DNA of 64,000 nt from G963667145 sp963667145. Lineage in GTDB: Bacteria; Cloacimonadota; Cloacimonadia; G963667145. Positions 34,605 through 41,846 of this stretch are shown here, piece by piece. The notes under the pieces are model-generated. The model had not been told where the DNA came from. It ran no database searches and saw nothing but the letters and a program-made list of their open reading frames with translations. The stretch lies in the NCBI GenBank assembly GCA_963667145.1, contig OY762943.1, positions 1,178,001-1,242,000 of the forward strand, in the 5' to 3' direction. The first letter of the stretch is position 1. Every line of letters starts with the position of its first letter. Position numbers and translations under genes: made by a program.

Positions 34605-35342
34605 ATGAAAAAAATGTTTCTGCTATTTGCACTTTCTTTGTCAATGTTATGGGGAAAAGACAAACTGACTGTCTTCTCGGGAGCTGGGCTCATCAAACCG
34701 ATGAACGAGATAATCCAAGATTTCGAGAAGAAGTTCGACGCGAAAGTTGATGTTTACTATGACGGCTCGGGCAATCTTTACGGTCGCTACGTTGCTGGGC
34801 AGCCCTGCGATGTATATGTACCGGGAAGCGAAAAGGCTCTGAACGATATGATAAAAAAAGGCTGGATTGTTGAGCCAAGCGTCCAAAAAATTGTGCTTCA
34901 TATTCCCGTGATAGCCATACCTGCTGATAATCCTGCTGAAATTAAAGGCATCAAAGATTTTGCCAGAAAAGGCGTCAAACTTGCTCTCGGAGCAGAGAAA
35001 GGTCCAGCGATTGGTAAGCTATCCAAGATGATTTTCCAAAAGAATGAGATTTATGACGATGTGAGGAAAAATGTTTCTGTGGAGACTGCAGCCGTAAATC
35101 AACTGCTCATCTACATTACCCAAAAAACTGTTGACGCTACTATTATTTGGGAAGATATGGCTTCTTGGGCTGAGAGCCAAGGTAAAATCAAGACTATTCC
35201 GATTGAGAAGAACGTGATTAAAACTGTGCCGTCCGCGATTACCAAAAAATCGAAAAACAAGGAACTGGCGGAGAAATTTAATAAATATCTGAAAGAGAGA
35301 AAAGATATTTGGGAAAAATGGAATTTTAAAATGGCAAATTAA
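34605..35342 (+). CDS. modA: molybdate-type ABC transporter substrate-binding protein ModA, copy 1
   Basis: 245 residues from the ATG at 34605, which has GGAG 6 bases upstream; earlier in-frame ATGs (34593, 34599) lie on or before this site. A signal peptide (MKKMFLLFALSLSMLWG) precedes a ModA/WtpA-like fold: LTVFSGAGLIKPMNEIIQDF, VYYDGSGNLYGRYVAGQPCDVYV, IVLHIPVIAIPADNP, LALGAEKGPAIGKLSKMI, VDATIIWEDMASWAE. It would bind molybdate or tungstate in the periplasm; which of the two cannot be told. TAATG overlap with modB. A close duplicate lies at 61853-62590. Confidence 0.88.
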   Translation: MKKMFLLFALSLSMLWGKDKLTVFSGAGLIKPMNEIIQDFEKKFDAKVDVYYDGSGNLYGRYVAGQPCDVYVPGSEKALNDMIKKGWIVEPSVQKIVLHIPVIAIPADNPAEIKGIKDFARKGVKLALGAEKGPAIGKLSKMIFQKNEIYDDVRKNVSVETAAVNQLLIYITQKTVDATIIWEDMASWAESQGKIKTIPIEKNVIKTVPSAITKKSKNKELAEKFNKYLKERKDIWEKWNFKMAN

Positions 35343-36118
35343 TGAGAAATCCGCTTAAAACTTTATTCTTAACAATTTCGTACTTTTTCACCATAACTTT
35401 CGTGTTGATGATTTTTTCGTTCATCTTCTTGATAAATCCGGCTGTTATGGTGAAAAATTTCACTGACCCACAGATACTTTTCTCCATAAAACTTTCGTTT
35501 TTAACGGGATTAACTTCTACTTTTTTGGTTATGCTTTTCGCAATTCCCATCGGCTACAGTTTGTCGAGATTTGAATTTTTCGGTAGCAAAATCGTCAAAG
35601 CGGTGATAGATTTGCCCATAGCGTTTCCGCAAGTGTTACTGGGTCTATGCCTGTTGCTCTTTTTTGGATTAGATAGCGTGGTCGCTGTCTTGGATTTTTT
35701 CAATATCTCCGTAATTTTCTCCAAGCTGGGAATAGTCGTAGCACAATTCTTCACGGCGTTGCCTTTTTCCGTAAAGACTATCAAATCGACTTTCGACTAC
35801 ATCGACGAGCATCAGGAATTGGTTTCGTACAGCTTGGGACACGGATATTTCACCACTTTCACAAAAATATCGTTACCACTGGCAAAGAATGGACTTTTGG
35901 CAGCAACTGTTTTGGCGTTCACCCGTTCCATTGGGAGCTTTGGAGCGATACTAATCCTCGCTGGTGGAACTTACATGAAAACGGAAACGCTCCCAATTAC
36001 ACTCTACTTAAACCTGTCCTACGGGAACATCGACATGGCGATTAGTGCTGGAGTTTTGCTCATACTTATCTCCTTTGTTACCATATATTTAATAGAAAAA
36101 ATTGAGGTGAAGTTTTGA
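35342..36118 (+). CDS. modB: molybdate-type ABC transporter permease ModB, copy 1
   Basis: 258 residues with six predicted membrane helices and the ABC permease EAA-type loop (YSLGHGYFTTFTKISLPLAKNG) followed by RSIGSFGAILILAGG, the ModB/CysW-family pattern. ATG overlaps the modA stop (TAATG). The 3' end overlaps modC. Differs from copy 2 at only two residues (VAVLDFF here, VAILNFF there). Confidence 0.92.
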   Translation: MRNPLKTLFLTISYFFTITFVLMIFSFIFLINPAVMVKNFTDPQILFSIKLSFLTGLTSTFLVMLFAIPIGYSLSRFEFFGSKIVKAVIDLPIAFPQVLLGLCLLLFFGLDSVVAVLDFFNISVIFSKLGIVVAQFFTALPFSVKTIKSTFDYIDEHQELVSYSLGHGYFTTFTKISLPLAKNGLLAATVLAFTRSIGSFGAILILAGGTYMKTETLPITLYLNLSYGNIDMAISAGVLLILISFVTIYLIEKIEVKF

Positions 36119-37152
36119 GTTTCCTTTCAGTGAACAATCTAACTATAAAGTACGAAAATTTCGCTCTGAGAAACATCGATTTTCAACTGGAACGGAAAGA
36201 TTTTTTGACGATTATCGGTCCATCTGGAGCAGGGAAAAGCACCATTTTTGATCTCATTATCGGGTTCAGAAATCCACACAACGGTTCAATTTTGTTAGAT
36301 GGAGAGGAGATAACCAAAAAGCGAATACAAGACCGCAACATCGGTGTGGTTTTCCAGAATTACGCTCTTTTCGAGCATATGAGCGTGTACGAGAATATTG
36401 ATTACGGGCTGAAGAATAGGGACAAAAGCGTCATTCACAAAATCGCCGAAAAACTGACCATTACGCACTTGCTCAATAGAAAGCCGAAGAAATTGTCAGG
36501 TGGAGAAAAGCAGAGAGTCGCTTTTGCCAGAGCTCTTGCTGCCAAACCGAAACTTCTGCTCTTGGACGAGCCATTCAGCAGTTTGGACACTCTCACCAGA
36601 AAATGTATGCGTAAGGTGTTGCACGACATTTCCACTGAGTTCGGCATCACCGTGATTCTCATCACGCACGACATCGCTGATGCGAAAAATTTGGCGAACA
36701 AAATCGCTTTCATCCAAGACGGGAATCTCCTGCAATTCGACACGTGCGAAAATCTTTTTTGCAAACCGAAATCTCCATTCATCGCAAATTTTCTCAACAC
36801 AATTTTTTTGGAAGCTAAATATTTCCGCAAAATTGGGAATCTGTATTCATACGAATGTGATGGTGCAAAATTTCTTTCTACAGAAAAATCCGACAGCAAC
36901 CAAGTGAACATTGCCATTCGTCCAGAAAACGTTTTTATTTCTCGAAAAAAAGAGAACATGGATAACGCTTTGGAATGCACGTTGAGTAAAGTTGATGTGA
37001 AAGGCACCGAGGTCGATTTGACACTGCAGAAAGAGAATTTTAAACTCTCTTTAACCGTGAACAAAAACGTAATCGACTATCACGAGTTAAAAAAAGATGG
37101 CAAAATTTTCGCTCACATAAAAGCCGAGAATGTGCATATAATGAAGTCGTAG
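36115..37152 (+). CDS. modC: molybdate-type ABC transporter ATP-binding protein ModC, copy 1
   Basis: 345 residues from a TTG that overlaps the modB stop. Walker A GPSGAGKST (about 38-46), Q-loop VVFQNYALFEHMSVYENI, signature LSGGEKQRVAFARALAAKPKL, Walker B LLLLDEPFSSLD, switch His in ILITHDIADA. The last 110 residues form a TOBE-type domain (VNIAIRPENVFIS; FKLSLTVNKNVIDY), the regulatory oxyanion-binding part in ModC. It ends MKS, one residue longer than copy 2, where the repeat stops. Confidence 0.93.
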   Translation: MSFLSVNNLTIKYENFALRNIDFQLERKDFLTIIGPSGAGKSTIFDLIIGFRNPHNGSILLDGEEITKKRIQDRNIGVVFQNYALFEHMSVYENIDYGLKNRDKSVIHKIAEKLTITHLLNRKPKKLSGGEKQRVAFARALAAKPKLLLLDEPFSSLDTLTRKCMRKVLHDISTEFGITVILITHDIADAKNLANKIAFIQDGNLLQFDTCENLFCKPKSPFIANFLNTIFLEAKYFRKIGNLYSYECDGAKFLSTEKSDSNQVNIAIRPENVFISRKKENMDNALECTLSKVDVKGTEVDLTLQKENFKLSLTVNKNVIDYHELKKDGKIFAHIKAENVHIMKS

Positions 37153-37171
37153 TTTTTTTAGAAAAATAAAT

Positions 37172-37651
37172 CTAAATCTCTACTTCTTCCACCTGTAACA
37201 GCTTTCTCTTCACATCCAATCCCGAAGCAAATCCTCCGATTTTTCCTCCTGAAGCTACCACTCTGTGGCACGGGATTACTATAGCCAAAGGGTTTCTACC
37301 ACATGCTGTTCCCACTGCTCTACTGGCTCCTGCAACTCCTACTCTTTTGGCAATTTCCCCATAAGAAGCCGTTTGCCCATAAGGAATTTTTCTGAGTTCC
37401 GACCAAACTTTCAGTTGAAAGTTCGTCCCTTCCAAGCATAATGGCAAATCAAAATTATTCCGGTTTCCATCCAAATATTCCAAAATCTGCTTCTTCGCTT
37501 CAGATAGCTTTTCCGCATTTCTAACACATCCAGTCGGAAGAGTGAATTTATCTTTGTTTTGCGCAGAATGTATGTGAACCATCTTCAAACCATTTTTCCC
37601 GATAATCGTAACTACTTTGCCCAAAGCGGTTTCAAACTCATCGTAATACAT
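37172..37651 (-). CDS. ogt: methylated-DNA--[protein]-cysteine S-methyltransferase (Ogt)
   Basis: 159 residues from the ATG at 37651, with a GAAGGA ribosome binding site 7 bases upstream; a TTG at 37669 is a poorer choice. The C-terminal DNA-binding and active-site region is complete: FQLKVWSELRKIPYGQTASYGEIAKRVG, ASRAVGTACGRNPLAIVIPCHRVVASGG (acceptor Cys in PCHRV at about 128) and GGFASGLDVKRKLL. It repairs O6-alkylguanine by transferring the alkyl group irreversibly to its own Cys. The gene stands alone. Confidence 0.94.
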   Translation of the reverse strand: MYYDEFETALGKVVTIIGKNGLKMVHIHSAQNKDKFTLPTGCVRNAEKLSEAKKQILEYLDGNRNNFDLPLCLEGTNFQLKVWSELRKIPYGQTASYGEIAKRVGVAGASRAVGTACGRNPLAIVIPCHRVVASGGKIGGFASGLDVKRKLLQVEEVEI

Positions 37652-37744
37652 AATTTCATCCTTCACCAATAGACTTATTTAATCTTACCAAAATTAACAA
37701 CAAAAAATATCAAAAAAAACTTGAGGGATTTTCGCCTCCTAAAT

Positions 37745-37848
37745 ATCTGTGACAATAGAACGAGTCTTGAATTGTAAAACAAGACGAGATTTATTCTTCT
37801 TCTTCTGACAGATGGCGGTCTTTTTAAAAAGGTCGCCATTATTTTTTT
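37745..37848 (+). promoter_or_regulatory. candidate structured leader with intrinsic terminator before the amidohydrolase gene
   Basis: Two pairings are seen: ATCTGT (37745) with ACAGAT (37808), enclosing the perfect hairpin GTCTTG (37764) / CAAGAC (37780). Directly after comes a strong terminator: stem 37812-37839 (ATGGCG...CGCCAT extended through a T/A tract) plus seven Ts at 37842-37848. The terminator's 5' arm shares its first bases with the distal arm of the outer stem, so the two could be mutually exclusive, as in a riboswitch or attenuator. It matches no purine, preQ1, guanidine or fluoride riboswitch consensus that I know. No clear promoter places the transcript start before it, so it may simply be a terminator of an upstream transcript. 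Confidence 0.35.
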
Positions 37849-37916
37849 GTCAAATTGTTTGACTTCTCTATCTTCCCTTTGTAAAAAAGCTATAGTTAGT
37901 TTTGTCTGGAGGTGAA

Positions 37917-39137
37917 ATGACAACGAACGAATTAGTAATTAAAAACGCTGTTACCAAATACAACAATTACGAACCCTCTGATATCAGCATCAACGATGGA
38001 AAGGTGACCGATATTTCCCAAAATCTTACAGGGGAATATGAAATTGATGCACAAAATAATCTTGTTACCGAATCTTTCATCAATGGTCACTTGCATTTGT
38101 GCAAAGTTTACACTCTAAAGATGATGAACTCGAACGCCCTAAAAGCGTACACCCAAAATAATATGTCTGGTGCTATGACCTCCATTGAATTGGCTTCCAA
38201 GATAAAAGAACAATATGACGCTGAATGGATATTGCCTAACGTGAGAAAGGCTTTGGATTTGGCAGTTGACTATGGCAATTTGCATATCCGGGCGTTTGTT
38301 GATACCGACACCAAAGCAAAATTGGAAGGACTAAAAGCTGTTTTGCAAGCTAAACAGGAATATCAGGATAAACTCAACTTACAGGTTGTTGCTTTCCCAC
38401 AAGATGGAGTAATACGCGACTCGGGAGCATTCCAGATTGTGGAAGAGGGACTAAAAATGGGTGCTGATGTGGTCGGAGGAATACCATGGATTGAGTACAC
38501 AACCGATGATTGCAAAAGTCACATTGACCAGATGTTTGATTTAGCTGTGAAATACGACAAAGACATTTCTATGTTGGTAGATGATGCAGGAGATAGCGAA
38601 TTGCGGACTTTGGAATATTTGGCAATCAAAACCATAGAAACGGGTTGGCAAGGCAGAGTGACAGCTCAACACGCTAGAGCAATTGCCACTTATCCGCAAA
38701 TTTATTTCGACAAACTAACATATCTGCTAAAAGAAGCAAACATTGGAATTATTAGCGACCCACAAACAGGACCGCTGCATTGCAGAGTGATGGACATTTA
38801 CAACGCAGGGATAAACATTGGGTTGGGGCAAGACGATATTTGTGATGCCTACTATCCTTTTGGAAGAAACAATATGCCAGAAGTAGCCTTTTTGTCAGCA
38901 CATCTAATGGAGAGAAAATCTCCCGAAGATATGGAAATCTTGTACGAACTAATCACCACCAAAGCTGCCAAAGCACTCGGTATAGAAAATCACGAATTAA
39001 AGCCTGGAAATCCTGCAAACTTAGTAATCCTCGATGCAAAAAACGTTTGGGAATCTTTATGGACGCACTCACTCCCGAAGTGTGTGATAAGCAACGGGAA
39101 AATTATCGCCGAGAATAAATACTCTCACCGAAAATAG
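37917..39137 (+). CDS. CodA/AtzC-like amidohydrolase with altered metal site
   Basis: 406 residues from the ATG at 37917, with GGAGGTGAA directly before it. It follows the cytosine-deaminase branch of the amidohydrolase superfamily: the N-terminal urease-like cap, FINGHLHL (metal His pair, about 57 and 59), a GGIPWIEYT loop, TAQHARAIATYP (His), and NIGLGQDDICDAYYPFGRNN (metal Asp). The segment that in CodA is HCDE (third metal His plus catalytic Glu) reads LVDDAGD here (about 219-225), so the His is Leu and the Glu is Asp. Deamination of cytosine itself is therefore doubtful. The leader upstream carries a candidate regulatory structure. Substrate unknown; an N-C bond in a heterocycle is likely. 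Confidence 0.75.
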   Translation: MTTNELVIKNAVTKYNNYEPSDISINDGKVTDISQNLTGEYEIDAQNNLVTESFINGHLHLCKVYTLKMMNSNALKAYTQNNMSGAMTSIELASKIKEQYDAEWILPNVRKALDLAVDYGNLHIRAFVDTDTKAKLEGLKAVLQAKQEYQDKLNLQVVAFPQDGVIRDSGAFQIVEEGLKMGADVVGGIPWIEYTTDDCKSHIDQMFDLAVKYDKDISMLVDDAGDSELRTLEYLAIKTIETGWQGRVTAQHARAIATYPQIYFDKLTYLLKEANIGIISDPQTGPLHCRVMDIYNAGINIGLGQDDICDAYYPFGRNNMPEVAFLSAHLMERKSPEDMEILYELITTKAAKALGIENHELKPGNPANLVILDAKNVWESLWTHSLPKCVISNGKIIAENKYSHRK

Positions 39138-39922
39138 AAATCTGCTCGTCTATCCTCGAAGATGTCGTTGTATTTGTTGAGTTGCGGAGTGACTTTGGTC
39201 AAATCTACGGAAACCTGCAAAATGTTTTCTTCGTCTTCGGATAGCTGACCCAACCGCTCTCCCAAGCAGTTCACCACTTGCGAACCGCCTGTAAAGTGGT
39301 ACGAAAATTCGCCGTTCTGCTCATCTCCAACACGATTGGCAGTCACACTCACGCATCTATTTTCCAAGCTCCTTGTTATCATCGACTGCTGACACCACGG
39401 CATCACCAGATTTGCAGACTGGCAAAGTATCTGAGCACCTTTTAGAGCAAGAGTTCTGGCGACTTCGGGAAAATACCAGTCAAAGCAAATCATCAATCCA
39501 ATCTTCACTCCGAGCTTATCTTCCACCACCAAAAAACCACTGTCTGCTTGGTTAAACCAAAGTTTCTCCGCTCCGAAGAGGTGCATTTTTCGGTAAATGG
39601 TACTGCTTCCGTCGGGATTCACAAATCTCGAAGAATTATAAATCTTGTCGCCATCAAGTTCAGCAAAACCGTAGAAAATAGAGGCGTTTAGCTCGGCAGA
39701 GAGTTTGTCGAAAAAATTTGCACTCTTGCTATTCACACCGTCTTCAGCTACTGACAGCAACTCCTTCTTCTGGGCAAAAGCGTATCCGCAAGTAGCCAAC
39801 TCAGGCAAAACCAACAAATCTGTGTCCAATCCCGAACACATCTCCGCAATCCTCTTCAAATTCTTATCAATCTGCAAAAACTCAGGAGCAAACTGGAGAA
39901 CCGCAATTTTATAATTTTCCAA
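39125..39922 (-). CDS. carbon-nitrogen hydrolase (nitrilase superfamily)
   Basis: 265 residues. The catalytic triad of the nitrilase superfamily is visible: Glu in LPELATCGYAF, Lys in YRKMHLFG and Cys in GLMICFDWYFPE. The C-terminal QNGEFSYHFTGGSQVVN is the usual oligomer-interface region. Such enzymes hydrolyse amides, carbamoyl groups or nitriles; omega-amidase or N-carbamoyl-type substrates are plausible but unproven. The start is a TTG at 39922 with GGAGG about 10 bases upstream. Its 3' end overlaps the convergent amidohydrolase gene by 13 bases. Confidence 0.85.
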   Translation of the reverse strand: MENYKIAVLQFAPEFLQIDKNLKRIAEMCSGLDTDLLVLPELATCGYAFAQKKELLSVAEDGVNSKSANFFDKLSAELNASIFYGFAELDGDKIYNSSRFVNPDGSSTIYRKMHLFGAEKLWFNQADSGFLVVEDKLGVKIGLMICFDWYFPEVARTLALKGAQILCQSANLVMPWCQQSMITRSLENRCVSVTANRVGDEQNGEFSYHFTGGSQVVNCLGERLGQLSEDEENILQVSVDLTKVTPQLNKYNDIFEDRRADFYFR

Positions 39923-39939
39923 CTTCTTTCTCCTCCGAG

Positions 39940-41235
39940 TTACTCAGTATCGAGTATCAATTTTTCGTCTTCAACTTTTGTTTTGCCCACTTTTATCGCT
40001 TCAGCAATTTTCTTCGTGACCTCCAAACCAGATTTCTCATCTCGACAATACACAGTGCCGATGCAGTCTTTTTGGTTGACTTTATCTCCGATTTTGACCA
40101 AAACTTTTGCTCCAGTTCCGTAATCCAGTTTGTCCGTAAGTTCTCGGCGTCCAGCACCCAAATCCACCATCGCATAGCCAATAGCCTGAGAATTTATCTC
40201 TTGCACATAACCGCTATCCTCTGCGTAAATCGGCACTTCCACATCTGCTTGAGGGAGCAAATTCGTGTCTTCTGTCACTTTTGGGTTTCCGCCCTGCAAC
40301 TCAATAAATCTGCTCAAACACTGCAATGCTCCACCGTTCGCTATCACACGCTCCACCATTTTGTCCGCATCCGCTTCATCGTTTGCCAAGTCGCTCAGCA
40401 TCAGCATCTGCACAGCCAACGCCTTATTGATGACGTGCAAATCGGGATAAGATTTGCCTTGCAGATACTCGATGCATTCTTTGATTTCCAAGCCGTTGCC
40501 GATGTAAGCACCAATTGGATTATTCATGCTGGTATAAACTATCCTCACTTTTTGCCCGAAAGTCTCGCCGACTTTCTTCAGCCGTCTGCCAAGCTCTTTG
40601 GCGTCCGACAGCGTCTTCATAAAAGCACCGCTACCCACTTTCAAATCGATAACCAAATTTTTCGCACCCTCAGCAATCTTCTTGCTCATGATGCTGGCGG
40701 TAATCAGCGGAAACGACTCAACTGTGCCCGTCACATCACGCAGAGCGTATATCCGCTTGTCGGCAGGCACCATTTGCTTGGACTGGCTCGCTATGGAAAA
40801 TCCGCAATCGTCGATTATCCGCCTGAAACCTTTTTCGTCCAAATCTGTGGTAAATCCTGGAATTGATTCCAATTTGTCCAGAGTGCCGCCAGTGTGTCCC
40901 AAGCCTCTTCCTGAGAACATCGGAATCTTGCCACCGCAAGCAGCCACTACGGGAGCAAGCACTATGGAAACTTTATCGCCAACTCCACCAGTGGAGTGCT
41001 TGTCCACGGTGTTCGCCTCAAAAGTAAGGCTCACTCCCGATTCGATGTAACACTTGGTGAGAAAGTAAGTTTCCTCATCATCCATACCAGCGAAAAAAAT
41101 CGCCATCAAGAAAGCGGACATCTGATATTCGGGAATTTCATCGGCGATATATCCGTAAACCATCAGCCGAATTTCTTCCTCTGTCAGCTTGCCACCAGAA
41201 CGCTTCTTTATAATTATTTCCACAGGATTCTTCAT
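39940..41235 (-). CDS. pyrimidine-nucleoside (thymidine) phosphorylase
   Basis: 431 residues from the ATG at 41235 (MKNPVEIIIKKRSGGKLT), with AAAGGT 8 bases upstream; a longer frame from 41271 overlaps the dtd 3' end. Family signatures are VDKHSTGGVGDKVSIVLAP (phosphate loop), SGRGLGHTGGTLDKLESIPG and the C-terminal PYNP_C domain (SGYVQEINSQAIGYAMVDLGAGR). It splits thymidine, uridine or deoxyuridine with phosphate. It starts 11 bases after dtd and probably shares its transcript. It complements the purine phosphorylase at 15 kb in nucleoside salvage. Confidence 0.94.
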   Translation of the reverse strand: MKNPVEIIIKKRSGGKLTEEEIRLMVYGYIADEIPEYQMSAFLMAIFFAGMDDEETYFLTKCYIESGVSLTFEANTVDKHSTGGVGDKVSIVLAPVVAACGGKIPMFSGRGLGHTGGTLDKLESIPGFTTDLDEKGFRRIIDDCGFSIASQSKQMVPADKRIYALRDVTGTVESFPLITASIMSKKIAEGAKNLVIDLKVGSGAFMKTLSDAKELGRRLKKVGETFGQKVRIVYTSMNNPIGAYIGNGLEIKECIEYLQGKSYPDLHVINKALAVQMLMLSDLANDEADADKMVERVIANGGALQCLSRFIELQGGNPKVTEDTNLLPQADVEVPIYAEDSGYVQEINSQAIGYAMVDLGAGRRELTDKLDYGTGAKVLVKIGDKVNQKDCIGTVYCRDEKSGLEVTKKIAEAIKVGKTKVEDEKLILDTE

Positions 41236-41246
41236 AATTGTCACCT

Positions 41247-41690
41247 TTATCTTTCTATCCAAATCGTGCAAGGTCCGTCGTTTACCAACTCAACCTGCAT
41301 CATAGCACCGAACTCGCCGTATTCCACAGGCAAATATTCGCTCAGTTTTTTGCCAAATTCCAAGTAAATTTTTTCCGCTTCCACAGGAGGAGCAGCGTTG
41401 GAAAATCCAGGTCTATTGCCTTTTTGACAATCCGCATACAGCGTAAACTGCGACACCAGCAGAGCAGAACCGCCCACATCGGAAACACTCAGGTTAATCT
41501 TGTCGTTCTCATCCTCAAAAATCCGCATATTCACTATCTTGCGTATCAGCCAGTCCATTTTGGCTTCGCTATCGGGCAAATCTTCTTGACCTACTCCCAA
41601 GAAGAGCAACAATCCCTTGTCAATTTTGCCAACTGTCCTGCCATTCACGTCAACTTTGGCAGACTTCACTCTCTGCATCAATACTCGCAT
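41247..41690 (-). CDS. dtd: D-aminoacyl-tRNA deacylase
   Basis: 147 residues, the standard length for Dtd. Signature motifs are SQFTLYADC (SxF-T motif with the cross-subunit active site) and KGNRPGFSNAAPP (the Gly-cisPro-type NxRPGF segment). It removes D-amino acids and glycine mischarged on tRNA. Upstream of the pyrimidine-nucleoside phosphorylase gene with an 11-base gap. Confidence 0.96.
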   Translation of the reverse strand: MRVLMQRVKSAKVDVNGRTVGKIDKGLLLFLGVGQEDLPDSEAKMDWLIRKIVNMRIFEDENDKINLSVSDVGGSALLVSQFTLYADCQKGNRPGFSNAAPPVEAEKIYLEFGKKLSEYLPVEYGEFGAMMQVELVNDGPCTIWIER

Positions 41691-41846
41691 TTTTCAACCT
41701 CAACAACTATTTCTCCGCCAATTACCGAACGCATATCGCATTTTGGCAAGAATTTTCTTCTCGAAAGCAGTTTTTCCTTGCTAACTTTCGCTCATCTCCA
41801 AAAAATTGCAAGGCTCGATGAGTAAATAGAATTAGGAACAAGTGCT

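Larger units (their letters stand above)
34551..37148 (+). repeat. modABC inverted duplication, copy 1 (about 2.6 kb)
   Basis: Nearly identical to 60050-62644 in reverse orientation. The match starts exactly at a TTGACA (34551), which with AAATAA at 34574 (17-base spacer) looks like the operon promoter, and ends inside the last codons of modC. About ten amino-acid differences are visible in the three proteins. The copies lie 23 kb apart and are inverted, so recombination between them could invert the intervening DNA. Confidence 0.9.

Noticed and set aside
37745..37810. Purine riboswitch
   Set aside because: The conserved core and kissing-loop sequences of the purine aptamer are absent.
37675..37923. 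82-codon minus-strand frame
   Set aside because: It is the complement of the terminator and leader before the amidohydrolase gene; low-complexity Arg/Lys/Phe composition, no start signal.
40072..40866. 264-codon plus-strand frame
   Set aside because: Entirely antisense to the pyrimidine-nucleoside phosphorylase gene; rich in His, Gln and Arg as expected for a shadow frame.
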